Assembly: GCA_019694345.1 (NCBI GenBank)
Contig: JAIBCA010000115.1
Coordinates: 1 to 64,000, forward strand
Direction of reading: 5' to 3'
Origin: Pyrinomonadaceae bacterium
Lineage (GTDB): Bacteria; Acidobacteriota; Blastocatellia; Pyrinomonadales; Pyrinomonadaceae
DNA length: 64,000 nucleotides
Shown: positions 27,331-36,795 of the stretch, in pieces
Position numbering within the stretch: position 1 is the stretch's first letter
Layout of the letters: each line of letters begins with the position of its first letter
Notes under the pieces: generated by a model
The model's input: the letters and a program-made list of their open reading frames with translations, nothing else
Database searches by the model: none
Told to the model about the DNA's origin: nothing
Program-made: the position numbers and the translations under genes

Positions 27331-28212
27331 ATGACCCCGGATAACGATCTGTCAGGACTGCAAAAGCCGAATGCCGGTGACACGATGCCGCTCGTGCCGG
27401 ATGCGGTCGAAACGAAGGCGATCGGAAAGGTCGATCGTGTAGGTTTTTGGCTAACGCACCGAATGAATCTTGGTCGATGGAAACGACTCATGACGTTTGG
27501 TCAACGGCATATCGGTTCACTATGGATATATCTCGCGACGTATAATTTGATGAACGTCTTTGGTCTCGAGAACGTCGAAAAGGCAGATCCTGATGTTCCT
27601 TTAGTTTTAGTCGCGAACCACCGTTCGTTTTTCGACATGTACACCGTTTCGAGCGTGCTTTTCCGCCGGCTGAATCGGCCAATCAGGCTGTATTTTCCCG
27701 TCCGGGCAAAGTTTTTTTACACCAATCCGGTGGGATGGTTCGTTAATCTCGTGATGGGGTGGTTCTCGATGTATCCGCCATTCTTTCGCGAAGAACGCGA
27801 GGCTGTGAAGCGAGAGTTCGACAAGTATTCAATGCGTCGGCTTATTCAGTTGTGCACCACGGGCAACGGGCACATAATCGGGTTTCACCCCGAGGGTAAA
27901 CGAAATCTTCACGGCGACCCTTACGATCTTCTGCCCGCTCAGCCCGGTATCGGCAAGGTGATATACTCCGCCAGGCCGCAGGTGATACCGGTTTTTATTG
28001 CCGGTTTGGGCAACGATCTGCCCAAGCAGATCCTGGGCAACTGGAACGGGGGAGAAAAGGTGCGGATCTGGTTTGGCGAAAAATTGGATCTGACCGAGTT
28101 CTATGCCAAGTCCGACCGCCTTCGCACCCACAAAGAGATCTCAGACCGCCTGATGGATAAAATACGCGAACTCGGCGACAGCGATCGGACCCTATTCGGC
28201 GGTCAACAGTAA
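27331..28212 (+). CDS. 1-acyl-glycerol-3-phosphate acyltransferase-like (PlsC domain)
   Basis: 293 residues from the ATG at 27331; an in-frame TTG lies six nt upstream. The PlsC acyltransferase motifs are visible: NHRSFFD (HX4D, about residues 96-102), the substrate-binding FHPEGKRN (about 188-195, the EGxR block), and VIPVFIAGLGND. These enzymes acylate lysophosphatidate or related acceptors at the inner membrane. The very polar N-terminal 40 residues are not part of the domain. The stop codon overlaps the next gene (TAATG), so the acyltransferase and the MFS transporter are translated from one message. Confidence 0.85.
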   Translation: MTPDNDLSGLQKPNAGDTMPLVPDAVETKAIGKVDRVGFWLTHRMNLGRWKRLMTFGQRHIGSLWIYLATYNLMNVFGLENVEKADPDVPLVLVANHRSFFDMYTVSSVLFRRLNRPIRLYFPVRAKFFYTNPVGWFVNLVMGWFSMYPPFFREEREAVKREFDKYSMRRLIQLCTTGNGHIIGFHPEGKRNLHGDPYDLLPAQPGIGKVIYSARPQVIPVFIAGLGNDLPKQILGNWNGGEKVRIWFGEKLDLTEFYAKSDRLRTHKEISDRLMDKIRELGDSDRTLFGGQQ

Positions 28213-29816
28213 TGCCGGAAAAATACTCCAAGCACAATTTGGACCGCGACACTCCGCGGTTGCCTATGTCGCCCCGTCGCCGTTGGGCGGTAACTGTCGG
28301 CGTTATGACCGGCATGGCGATCGCCGCGCTCGAAGCGACGGTCGTTGGCACTGCAATGCCGACAGTGATCGCCGTACTTGGCGGTATCAGCTATTACAGC
28401 TGGGTCTTTTCCGCGTATTTGGTGACCTCGACCGTTACCGTTCCGGTCTGGGGCAAATTGTCCGATCTTTATGGCCGACGTCTGCTGTACCAGATCGGGA
28501 TCGGAATATTCTTGCTCGGTACACTGCTGTCTGGATCCGCCGCGTCGATGACGCAGTTGATCATGTTTCGGGCGATACAGGGCCTTGGGGCCGGTGCCCT
28601 GGTGCCGCTCGGAATGACCATAATCGGCGATATTTTTACTCTCCGCGAGCGTGCCCGAATGCAGGCATTCTTCAGCGGTGTCTGGGGGCTCTCGAGCATC
28701 GTCGGGCCTGTGATCGGCGGTTTTGTTACCGACCAGATATCTTGGCGATGGGTGTTCTTTATTAACGTCCCGATCGGCATTGCGGCAGCCGTTATCATGG
28801 GCGTGGCGCTAAAGGAGCCCAAATTAGAAGAGAAGCCGTCGATCGATTATCTGGGAGCCGCGACGCTAATGGGGGCGATAAGTCTGTTGATGCTGTCGTT
28901 GGTCGAGGGCGGCACGACCTTCGCGACGCTTCTTGCACCGCTGAATCTGCTGACGATTGGCAGCGGACTGTTATTGTTGGTGCTGTTCGTCTATTTCGAA
29001 TTCCGGGCACCCGATCCTATCATCCCCTTCAGGCTCTTTCGCAACCGTACGATCCTTGTATCGATAATCGCGGGCTTTCTGGCCGGTATTGCGATGTTCG
29101 GCGGCATTTCGTTCATTCCGCTGTTCGCACAGGGAGCACTAGGCATGACGGCGACACAAGCCGGTTCTTTGCTTACTCCGCTTATGTTGAGCTGGGTTCT
29201 TATGTCTATCATCGGCGGCCGCGTTCTTCTCAAAGTCGGTTATCGAGTAATGGTCGTTGCGGGCTTTGTTGTGCTTACGTCCGGATTTCTACTGATCTCG
29301 ACGATTCAACGAGAGACACCGCAGTTTTGGCTGTATGTGTCCCTAGTAATGATCGGATCCGGCCTTGGCCTGACGATGCTGACACTATTGATAGCTGTCC
29401 AGCAAGCTGTCGAAAGGACACAACTCGGGGTCGCCACATCACTGAACCAGTTTACGCGGGCGATCGGCGGGGCGATCGGTGTTGCTCTGATGGGAGCGGT
29501 CCTCACGGCCGGACTCGCAACCCAGCTTCGAAATGCGGCGAAGGGAAGCGAGCACTTGCTGACATTTGAGCAGGCCGAACGATTTGCCGCCGATCCGAAC
29601 GCTCTTATCGATCCCGCCGCGAAAACAAGCTTGCCGCCTGATATTCTCGCGGTATTACAGGGGGCGATGGCGGCAGCGATGCATCCGGTCTTTTTGTTTG
29701 GTGCGGGTGTTTGTATCGTTGGGCTAATCGTCGTCTTTCTTCTTCCCGGCAGTCGAAAACGCAATGTGGAGAACGATTTGAACATTGCCGGCGGCGAAGA
29801 AATGCCGGCCGGGTAG
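28212..29816 (+). CDS. MFS drug transporter, DHA2 (EmrB/QacA) family
   Basis: 534 residues with about 14 hydrophobic segments, the DHA2 number. Motif A between TM2 and TM3 is GKLSDLYGRRLLYQ. Motif C-like GVWGLSSIVGPVIGGF and the TM1 pattern ALEATVVGTAMPTV are typical of proton-driven exporters of the EmrB/QacA type. It is an inner-membrane protein. No membrane-fusion partner (EmrA-like) or TetR regulator is adjacent; instead it is coupled by a 1-nt overlap to a PlsC acyltransferase. The substrate is unknown, and a lipid or lysolipid cannot be excluded from this context. Confidence 0.9.
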   Translation: MPEKYSKHNLDRDTPRLPMSPRRRWAVTVGVMTGMAIAALEATVVGTAMPTVIAVLGGISYYSWVFSAYLVTSTVTVPVWGKLSDLYGRRLLYQIGIGIFLLGTLLSGSAASMTQLIMFRAIQGLGAGALVPLGMTIIGDIFTLRERARMQAFFSGVWGLSSIVGPVIGGFVTDQISWRWVFFINVPIGIAAAVIMGVALKEPKLEEKPSIDYLGAATLMGAISLLMLSLVEGGTTFATLLAPLNLLTIGSGLLLLVLFVYFEFRAPDPIIPFRLFRNRTILVSIIAGFLAGIAMFGGISFIPLFAQGALGMTATQAGSLLTPLMLSWVLMSIIGGRVLLKVGYRVMVVAGFVVLTSGFLLISTIQRETPQFWLYVSLVMIGSGLGLTMLTLLIAVQQAVERTQLGVATSLNQFTRAIGGAIGVALMGAVLTAGLATQLRNAAKGSEHLLTFEQAERFAADPNALIDPAAKTSLPPDILAVLQGAMAAAMHPVFLFGAGVCIVGLIVVFLLPGSRKRNVENDLNIAGGEEMPAG

Positions 29817-29873
29817 CACTTCACGGATGCAAAAGTCACCATTTGCCGACCCTCGATCCGTACTTTGAAAATA

Positions 29874-31526
29874 TTACTGAAGTTTACCGCCGACGGACGA
29901 ATTAGAGTTGGGCTCGGCGGCGGCGGTCTGGGACTGCGAGTCGGATTCCTTCTGTACCTCTTCCGGGGTCTTCCATCCGGCTTTTCTGAGAAGGTCGACG
30001 GCATAGCGAACGGGAACCGCCATGTTCGCGGCGGTATTTTCCGTAAATACCCCGAAATTTACGCCGATCACTTTGCCTGATTGCCCAAATAGCGGAGCTC
30101 CGGAACCGCCCTCGGCCGTCTTGGCGTCATGGACGATCCGTTTAGTGTCGAGATCGGTGATCGCCCCCTGAGTGGTGAGCGGCACGATCTTCTGCGACTG
30201 AGCCAAAAAGTTGATCAAATTCTGCCGGGAATTGCCGAACCGGGAGTTGATAGATTTAGCTTCGTCATCATCAACCATCGCGAGCAATCTATCCGGGCCG
30301 CTCGGATAGCCCATAGTGACGACCGTCTTGCCGATGGCAGCGGAATCGGTGTCGAAGTCAACAGGTATTGACGGCACCTGCTCCGGCAGCGATGCCGGGT
30401 CGATCATGCTTATTGAAATGTCCTCTCGGGTCCCGAGTTCCTTGACCTTGAGCGGAAACGGTTGGGCGATATTCGGAAAATATATGACGAGCCGCTTGAC
30501 CCTCGCGCGGCCGTTCGCGATAACCATCATTTGTTTGACCTGATCGTCCTCCTCCCACGGCTGCATTACGTGACGGTTCGAGACGATATAGCCGCCGCCG
30601 ACGTGAAAGCCGGTGCCTATGAAGTCGTATTCGACTGGCGAACCGTTGCCTTCGGTCGTGAGGCCGATCTGTGGCGCGAGCGGCGGTGCAGAGGGATCCT
30701 CGGGCTGAGATGGTTCGTAGGGGTTCGGGCGAAACGCCTGCGGGTCGGCATAACGGAGTACCTTGCCCGAGCGCTTATCAACAAGATCATAGACGCCGAC
30801 GACAAGGCAAACCGCACTGCCATATTCGACACGTAGATTTGGTGCCAATGAAACTGTCTTGATCAGGTCCTTATTCGTCTTATCCAGTTGTCCGAGTTGG
30901 TCATTCGTTTGGCCAAGCTTCTCTTCGAGCTTTTTGATGATATCGCTTTGTTGCTCGGACTGCTTGCGGCTTTCGCGAAGTTCGCTGTTGACGGCGAAAC
31001 CAATATAAAAAACGCCCGTTAAAAATCCGACGATGAGCACCAGCGTGATCAATTTGGTAGTGATCGACACTTCACGCATCAGTTCGCGTGAGAATTCGCG
31101 CAAGAATGCTTTGGCGTCGTCGCGTTTTACCGACGTCGCGGATTCCATTGCAGCCTCCTCGATGAAACGCGAGATGTACGGCTGATCACGATTGGTCGTG
31201 ATCAATGCGGACTTGTTCTCGAGCGAGAAGAATGCAAACGAAACGTCGGTCTCGCCCACTTTTAGCAGATCACCGTCGTTGACAGCGATGTACCGCCTGA
31301 TCGGTTTATCGTTAATCGTCAACCCCAGCGACGGATCAAACTCGACAACTCGGTAAACGCCGTCAGTACTTTCGATCTCAAACCAGACAGTAGCGGCATC
31401 GGACAGACGAGAACGTATCTGCAAGTCCGATGTCTCGTCGGAGCCGATCCTGATCCTGTCCTGGGAGAAAAATTCAGTCCGCTTCTCCGTTCCGACAGCT
31501 ATGTGAATAATGATGCCAACTGCCAT
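29874..31526 (-). CDS. Membrane-anchored FHA-trypsin protein
   Basis: 550 residues with an unusual order of domains. Residues of about 5-100 look like an FHA domain (DRIRIGSDETSDLQI, GLTINDKPIRRYIAVNDGDLLKVGE), with the phosphothreonine-contact residues only partly conserved. One membrane helix (about 160-182, LITLVLIVGFLTGVFYIGFAV) follows, then a coiled coil (about 185-222, ending LGQLDKTNKDL). The rest is a trypsin-like serine protease with the triad His (SNRHVMQ, about 319), Asp (REDISISMID, about 368) and Ser (EGGSGAPLFG, about 474). This arrangement places the FHA domain in the cytoplasm and the protease outside. It resembles HtrA/Deg-like sensors in spirit but has no PDZ domain. Confidence 0.82.
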   Translation of the reverse strand: MAVGIIIHIAVGTEKRTEFFSQDRIRIGSDETSDLQIRSRLSDAATVWFEIESTDGVYRVVEFDPSLGLTINDKPIRRYIAVNDGDLLKVGETDVSFAFFSLENKSALITTNRDQPYISRFIEEAAMESATSVKRDDAKAFLREFSRELMREVSITTKLITLVLIVGFLTGVFYIGFAVNSELRESRKQSEQQSDIIKKLEEKLGQTNDQLGQLDKTNKDLIKTVSLAPNLRVEYGSAVCLVVGVYDLVDKRSGKVLRYADPQAFRPNPYEPSQPEDPSAPPLAPQIGLTTEGNGSPVEYDFIGTGFHVGGGYIVSNRHVMQPWEEDDQVKQMMVIANGRARVKRLVIYFPNIAQPFPLKVKELGTREDISISMIDPASLPEQVPSIPVDFDTDSAAIGKTVVTMGYPSGPDRLLAMVDDDEAKSINSRFGNSRQNLINFLAQSQKIVPLTTQGAITDLDTKRIVHDAKTAEGGSGAPLFGQSGKVIGVNFGVFTENTAANMAVPVRYAVDLLRKAGWKTPEEVQKESDSQSQTAAAEPNSNSSVGGKLQ

Positions 31527-31614
31527 TTTCTGCGTATCCGCTTCGATGAAATTCTAACATAATTGAACGCTCGGCGGATGTGAATTTGCGTAAGCCGTGG
31601 CAAAATAAAAGCAG

Positions 31615-32013
31615 ATGGCAAAACCCAAATTCATCGTCGATCGCGAACAACTCGAAAAGCTTGCACCGATGCTAAAGGCGCCGATCAGGAGGCAGGTTTT
31701 CGTCTGTACCGGCAAGTCGTGTGCAGCGGTCGGAGCCGAAACCGTTAAGAAGGAATTTGCTCGGATACTTGAGGCTAAAGGGCTACGTCAGGGCAAAGAG
31801 TCAAAGGGCCGCAACCCACTTGGCGAAATTTTGCTGACTGAATGCGGATCTATCGGATTCTGTACGGTAGGTACCGCTGTGATGGTTTATCCGGACGGTA
31901 CACTGTATGGTCAGGTCCAACCGGAAGACGTCGCGGAGATCGTCGAGGAGCACGTTGAAAAGGGGAATGTCGTCAAGAGATTAGCCCTGATGGAACTGCC
32001 GCCCGGCAAATAA
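31615..32013 (+). CDS. Thioredoxin-like [2Fe-2S] ferredoxin
   Basis: 132 residues. Four Cys with the thioredoxin-like ferredoxin spacing are present: CTGKSC (Cys31 and Cys36) and CGSIGFC (Cys77 and Cys83). They bind one [2Fe-2S] cluster, as in NuoE/HydB N-terminal domains and stand-alone (2Fe-2S) ferredoxins. The C-terminal half has YPDGTLYGQVQPEDVAEIVEEHV, the usual beta-alpha end. The N terminus starts at a plain ATG without a strong ribosome site. It is a single gene, divergent from the FHA-trypsin gene and convergent with pntB. The electron donor and acceptor are unknown. Confidence 0.88.
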   Translation: MAKPKFIVDREQLEKLAPMLKAPIRRQVFVCTGKSCAAVGAETVKKEFARILEAKGLRQGKESKGRNPLGEILLTECGSIGFCTVGTAVMVYPDGTLYGQVQPEDVAEIVEEHVEKGNVVKRLALMELPPGK

Positions 32014-32110
32014 AGGCAGCCCCTGAGCACCGGTATTGAAATAGAATGGACGTGTGGTCCCGGGCATAAACACCCCAAATCTCACACGCCCGATCAAATT
32101 CAGAAAGCTC

Positions 32111-32136
32111 TGACGAAACCCAACTGCGTCATCAGA
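32111..32136 (-). terminator. Weak hairpin after pntB
   Basis: TGACG / CGTCA with an additional TCTGA / TCAGA pairing option, followed on the minus strand by GCTTTCTG. Weak candidate. Confidence 0.25.
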
Positions 32137-32149
32137 ACCTTACTCACTT

Positions 32150-33544
32150 CTAGCCTCTCATCGCAGTCAGTATCTCATCGACGACCTTTTTGGCGTCGCC
32201 GAAGAGCATCAGCGTATTTTCCTTGTAGAACAGCGGATTGTCCACACCGGCATAGCCGCTGGCCATTGACCGTTTCATAACGATCACATCGCGCGATTCC
32301 CAAACGTGCAGGACGGGCATGCCGGCGATCGGCGATCCGGGATCGTCCAATGCCGACGGGTTGACGATATCATTGGCCCCGATGACCCATGCGACGTCCG
32401 TACCCGGAAATTCGTCATTGATCTCGTCCATTTCAAAGACTATGTCATACGGAATATTCGCCTCGGCCAGCAGCACATTCATGTGGCCGGGTAATCGTCC
32501 GGCGACCGGATGGATCGCAAATTTTACCTCAACGCCTTTTTCTTTGAGGATCTTGCAGACCTCCGCAAGCGAATGCTGGGCCTGAGCAACCGCGAGCCCG
32601 TAACCGGGAACAATAATGATCTTCTTGGCATTTAACAGCAGATCGGACGCCCCCGGAGCCTCGACCGAGCGGACCTCACCCTCCGGTTCACCACTTGAGG
32701 AGGCAACCGTTCCACCCTCGGTGCCAAATCCGCCGAGCATGACGCTGATGAACGAGCGGTTCATGCCTTTGCACATAATGTAGCTGAGGATCGCACCGCT
32801 CGAACCGACAAGGGCTCCGGTCACGATCAAAAGGTCATTACTGAGCATAAAACCCGCAGCCGCTGCCGCCCAGCCCGAATAGCTGTTGAGCATCGACACG
32901 ACCACCGGCATATCAGCGCCGCCAATGGCCATTACGAAATGCAGTCCGAGAATGAACGTTATGACGGTCGCGGCAATCAAATAATTGAGTCCCGCTGTCT
33001 CAGGAGCCATAACAAAAAGCACCCCGAGAACGACCGTTGCGACGAGCATCGCTAGATTGATCACGTGACGGCCGGGGATCATAAGCGGCTTGCCTGAGAT
33101 AGTGCCCTGTAGCTTAGCGTAGGCGATGACGGAACCGGTAAACGTGACAGCACCGATACAAACTCCAATAAAAGTCTCGACCAGATGGACCGTAACCTCA
33201 TCGGCGGTAATCTTGGTCGCGCCGAGATATGTGCCGAATCCGACGAGGACCGCGGCCAGACCGACAAAACTGTGCAGCATCGCGACAAGCTGCGGCATCG
33301 ATGTCATTTGAACCCGTGCGGCCAAAACGGCTCCGATCGCTAGGCCCGGTATGACCGCACCTGCAAGCATGACGTAGTTGCCGTCCTTGATCGCAAAGAC
33401 CGTTGCAACCAACGCGATCAGCATGCCGATAATGCCGTAGATATTGCCGCGTCGGGCGGTTTCCTGACGAGAAAGACCGCCAAGGCTAAGGATAAACAAC
33501 GCACTCGCGGCGATGTATGCTACTGTGATTAAACTCTCTTTCAT
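32150..33544 (-). CDS. pntB: NAD(P) transhydrogenase beta subunit PntB
   Basis: 464 residues. PntB forms the membrane domain (about residues 1-270, nine hydrophobic segments) and the NADP-binding domain III of proton-translocating transhydrogenase, which makes NADPH from NADH at the expense of the proton gradient. The NADP motif [10 protein letters not shown] (GxGxxxAxxQ) follows KKIIIVP. Further conserved stretches are [35 protein letters not shown], and [19 protein letters not shown] near the end. The start overlaps the pntA stop as ATGA. Confidence 0.96.
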   Translation of the reverse strand: MKESLITVAYIAASALFILSLGGLSRQETARRGNIYGIIGMLIALVATVFAIKDGNYVMLAGAVIPGLAIGAVLAARVQMTSMPQLVAMLHSFVGLAAVLVGFGTYLGATKITADEVTVHLVETFIGVCIGAVTFTGSVIAYAKLQGTISGKPLMIPGRHVINLAMLVATVVLGVLFVMAPETAGLNYLIAATVITFILGLHFVMAIGGADMPVVVSMLNSYSGWAAAAAGFMLSNDLLIVTGALVGSSGAILSYIMCKGMNRSFISVMLGGFGTEGGTVASSSGEPEGEVRSVEAPGASDLLLNAKKIIIVPGYGLAVAQAQHSLAEVCKILKEKGVEVKFAIHPVAGRLPGHMNVLLAEANIPYDIVFEMDEINDEFPGTDVAWVIGANDIVNPSALDDPGSPIAGMPVLHVWESRDVIVMKRSMASGYAGVDNPLFYKENTLMLFGDAKKVVDEILTAMRG

Positions 33545-35115
33545 TTTCTAAACATCGCCAACATGCGATTCGTGACCAAAAAGCCGCCAGCTATATTGAT
33601 CGAGGCGAGCAAAACAGCGACCGCGCCGAGAATGGTTGTCGCGTTAATAGTTGTTCCCGAAAGCTGGAGCATTCCGCCGACGAGAATGATGCCGCTGATC
33701 GCGTTCGTGACGCTCATGAGCGGGGTGTGAAGTGCCGGCTTGACGTTCCACACGACCTGGAACCCGACAAAAATAGCCAGCATGAACACCGTAAAGTGCG
33801 ATAATTTTGACTCCGGTACGACTAGGCCAAGGCCAAGCAGCACAAGCCCGACAAAGATCATTGTGACAGGGCTGACGCCTTCTCCCTCACCATGGCCGTG
33901 AGCCGGTGAGGCCTTAATGGCAACGCTGGCCGAGCTCTTGGTTGGCACGCCAGGCTCCGGCGGTGCCGGCGGCGTCGGCGGTGCCGGCGGCGGCCACATC
34001 ATCTTGCCTTCGTGGAGTACGATCGCACCGCGAACGACCTCGTCCTCAAGATCCACATGGATATCTTCACCCTTTGTCAGGTCGCCGAGCAGAGCGACAA
34101 TGGTCGCCCCATACAATTGGCTTGACATGCTTGCCATACGCGACGGAAGGTCAGTGTATCCGACGATGGTAACGCCCTTATGCGTAGCGATCTCGCCGGG
34201 TTTCGTCAAAACGCAGTTTCCGCCTTGCTCAGCGGCAAGATCGACGATCACCGAGCCAGGCTTCATCGATTCGACCATGCCCTGGGTTATCAGTTTCGGA
34301 GCCGGCTTGCCTGGGATCAAGGCCGTTGTGACAATGATGTCGACCTGCATTGCCTGGGCGGCAAACAGAGCCATTTCTGCCTTCAGAAAGTCGTCAGACA
34401 TCTGTTTGGCATAACCGCCTTTGCCTTCGCCTTCTTCTTTGATATCGAGTTCAAGAAATTCGGCTCCCATTGACGCGACCTGATCTTTGGTCGCCGACCG
34501 CGGATCGAACGCACGAACGATGGCGCCAAGGCCCTTCGCAGCACCGATCGCCGAAAGTCCGGCCACACCCGCTCCGATGACGAGGACTTTCGCAGGATCG
34601 ATGCGTCCGGCGGCGGTTATCTGTCCAGTAAAGAATCGAGGAAAATTGTTTGCCGCTTCGACGATCGCTCGGTATCCGGCAATATTGGCCATAGCGGAAA
34701 GCGTATCCATCTTTTGCGCACGCGAAATACGCGGCACACAGTCCATTCCGAAAACCGTAGCTTTACGTTTTGCGAGCAGGTCGAGAACCTCTCGGTTCTG
34801 GGCCGGCCAGACAAAGCCGATCAGCCACCCTCCTTCCTTCAGCAACTCGGCCTCGTGGACCCCGAGGTCTGGGTTTTGCTCGGGCGGGCGGACCTTCATT
34901 ATCAGGTCTGCCGCCGCCCAAAGCTCTCGTGTGTCTTCGATCACCGTTGCCCCGGCCTCACGGTATTCGCTGTCGATACAGTTAATGCCGTGGCCGGCAT
35001 GAGACTCGACAACGACCTCGAATCCGAGCTTTTTCAGTTTAAGAATGGTTTGCGGCGTTGCGGCAACGCGCTTTTCGCCGGGATGAATCTCCTTAGGGAT
35101 GCCGATTGTGGTCAT
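33541..35115 (-). CDS. pntA: NAD(P) transhydrogenase alpha subunit PntA
   Basis: 524 residues from the ATG at 35115; an in-frame TTG lies four codons upstream. Domain I (about 1-370) carries the alanine dehydrogenase-like NAD site: [17 protein letters not shown] at the start and [15 protein letters not shown] at about 170. A Pro/Ala/Gly-rich linker (about 385-405, [15 protein letters not shown]) joins it to a four-helix membrane segment (about 425-520), so the alpha1 and alpha2 parts are fused in one chain, as in E. coli and not as in split three-gene forms. It is coupled to pntB by a 4-nt overlap. Confidence 0.96.
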   Translation of the reverse strand: MTTIGIPKEIHPGEKRVAATPQTILKLKKLGFEVVVESHAGHGINCIDSEYREAGATVIEDTRELWAAADLIMKVRPPEQNPDLGVHEAELLKEGGWLIGFVWPAQNREVLDLLAKRKATVFGMDCVPRISRAQKMDTLSAMANIAGYRAIVEAANNFPRFFTGQITAAGRIDPAKVLVIGAGVAGLSAIGAAKGLGAIVRAFDPRSATKDQVASMGAEFLELDIKEEGEGKGGYAKQMSDDFLKAEMALFAAQAMQVDIIVTTALIPGKPAPKLITQGMVESMKPGSVIVDLAAEQGGNCVLTKPGEIATHKGVTIVGYTDLPSRMASMSSQLYGATIVALLGDLTKGEDIHVDLEDEVVRGAIVLHEGKMMWPPPAPPTPPAPPEPGVPTKSSASVAIKASPAHGHGEGEGVSPVTMIFVGLVLLGLGLVVPESKLSHFTVFMLAIFVGFQVVWNVKPALHTPLMSVTNAISGIILVGGMLQLSGTTINATTILGAVAVLLASINIAGGFLVTNRMLAMFRK

Positions 35116-35396
35116 AATTACAAACAAATATATAGAACATCGACGGCACCTGCAAAACGCCGTCCGACTTTCCGCGGTGCCATGTTAGATCTCCGTTGCC
35201 TTCGGCATTTCGGGACACGGCTCCCGGCCATTGAAAACATTGAAAAACTGCCCGCAGGCCACAAAGTGACCGGACCAGAATGTCGTACTCATTCATGGTC
35301 GCCGAAATGAACGTCCCATGATGTGACGCTAATCACAGGCGGCAAAAGAAATCTGATATTTGGAAAAAAATGTTGGGATCGAGGTCCGAAAAATAA

Positions 35397-35891
35397 CTAT
35401 TTGGGGATCACTTGCATCGTGATTATGATCGTTGCATCGCCTCCGGCGGTTCGGTTGTATGACACCCAGTATCCTGCCGATGGATACCTGACCAATTTGT
35501 AGATCGATCCGTCGGCCTCCTTCTTAACGTCTTCACCGAGAACTTCTTTAGTACTTGGTGCCATCTTCAGACTTCCGGAATAATTGACAGTGATCGACTT
35601 AACCTTTTGCACTTTGTCGTAAAGTACCTGAACCGATTCGGTGTTTGAGATCGTATAAAAATCCCCAGAATTTGACCGCTGACTCGATTCGCCTAGTTTG
35701 GCCCGGGCGTCGGCCTGAGACATTCCAATGGTCACACCTTTGTATGATGTGTAAACGGGCTGCGGATCCTCTGGCGTTGGGAATGGAGCTGGCGAACCAA
35801 CCACTGCCGCATTAAGTGACAATGTGAACTGCGTCCCGCAAAAAATAATCAACGCCGAGGCGGCCGCCGCCAAAATTCCAATAATTTTCAT
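35397..35891 (-). CDS. Exported small protein with BamE-like motif
   Basis: 164 residues from the ATG at 35891, where GGGGATA lies upstream. A signal peptide or membrane anchor (residues 1-20) is followed by a short Pro-rich spacer (SPAPFPTPEDPQPV). A domain starting YKGVTIGMSQADARAKLGESS follows; this resembles the SmpA/OmlA (BamE) repeat 'I.pGms..evr..LG.P'. The rest is beta-rich (VQVLYDKVQKVKSITVNYSG, DATIIITMQVIPK). BamE-like is a motif-level suggestion. The function is unknown. The gaps on both sides (280-290 nt) hold no obvious gene. Confidence 0.6.
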   Translation of the reverse strand: MKIIGILAAAASALIIFCGTQFTLSLNAAVVGSPAPFPTPEDPQPVYTSYKGVTIGMSQADARAKLGESSQRSNSGDFYTISNTESVQVLYDKVQKVKSITVNYSGSLKMAPSTKEVLGEDVKKEADGSIYKLVRYPSAGYWVSYNRTAGGDATIIITMQVIPK

Positions 35892-36179
35892 TACACAATA
35901 TCCCCGCGTATTATCAAGAGCGCCGAACGGTGAGCACATCTCACATGCGTAGACGATCTGGAAATTTTCTTAACGTACCGATCAATGGGAAAGCTGTAAA
36001 CGTCCGAAATTATATACCTGAAAAGGGCCGTGGTGCAATAATTTTTGAACATTATTGCGGAACGCGAACGAACAGATAAATCCGCATTCATCATCCTTCA
36101 AAGTATTTCAGATTGCCCAGAGCTAGCGGTCAAACAAGGTATGTGTTGTACGCATATCGCTTGGAAAGGTTTTCCCCGA

Positions 36180-36770
36180 TCAAATACGCCAATTCCACGA
36201 ATCTAATATCGAGCCACCTAGATAGATATAGGTCATGCATAGTACTGCCTCACCGACCGCCACCGCGACGATGAATTTACCGAAATGCATCCTGGTCGTG
36301 CCGGCAAGATAACAAACAAGGTCGGTTGGAACAAAAGGGAAGAACGCCCAGCCCGACACGAAAAAAAATCCCATCGGATGTTCGAGATAATATTTGATCT
36401 TGTGAGAAAGTTCCGGTTTGTGATCTTCAAAATAATCGTCGAACCCCAAAAACTCCGAGAAATAGTAGATCATCGTCGACGACAGTAGAATTCCTGTCAT
36501 CGACACTGACAGAACCATCAGCGGCTGGGAAGGGAATAGGATCGTCCCGGCGATTACAAGCGGTGTGCTCGGAAGCAGAGTAAAGCCGCGAAAGACCGAC
36601 AACAGAATGTAGATCGCCCAGACTCCATTCTCGAAGTTTCGCAAAAGTGCGGCAATGCTGTTTGCCGAAAATGCAGACGGGTCATACAAATAGGCCGACA
36701 GACAACCGAGCGGAAGGGTTAGCCAAAGGGCAATACAGATCCGTCTGACGATGCGTGCAGGCTTTCGCAT
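36180..36770 (-). CDS. TVP38/TMEM64 (VTT/DedA-like) membrane protein
   Basis: 196 residues with about five hydrophobic segments. The VTT (SNARE-associated) domain is recognisable: FRGFTLLPSTPLVIAGTILF, a re-entrant-loop motif rich in Pro, then FFPFVPTDLVCYLAGTTRMHFGKF and IVAVAVGEAVL, which matches the conserved 'P..PxDxxsYxaGltrmxf..F' region. Relatives act as lipid scramblases or flippases in the inner membrane. It lies 25 nt after the 2OG-oxygenase gene stop on the same strand, and may be transcribed with it. Confidence 0.82.
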   Translation of the reverse strand: MRKPARIVRRICIALWLTLPLGCLSAYLYDPSAFSANSIAALLRNFENGVWAIYILLSVFRGFTLLPSTPLVIAGTILFPSQPLMVLSVSMTGILLSSTMIYYFSEFLGFDDYFEDHKPELSHKIKYYLEHPMGFFFVSGWAFFPFVPTDLVCYLAGTTRMHFGKFIVAVAVGEAVLCMTYIYLGGSILDSWNWRI

Positions 36771-36795
36771 GGTTTCGGCAGCAATGATCGGGCGA

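Noticed and set aside
35093-35296. 67-codon minus-strand frame upstream of pntA
   Set aside because: It overlaps the pntA start and has no ribosome site; the translation does not look protein-like.
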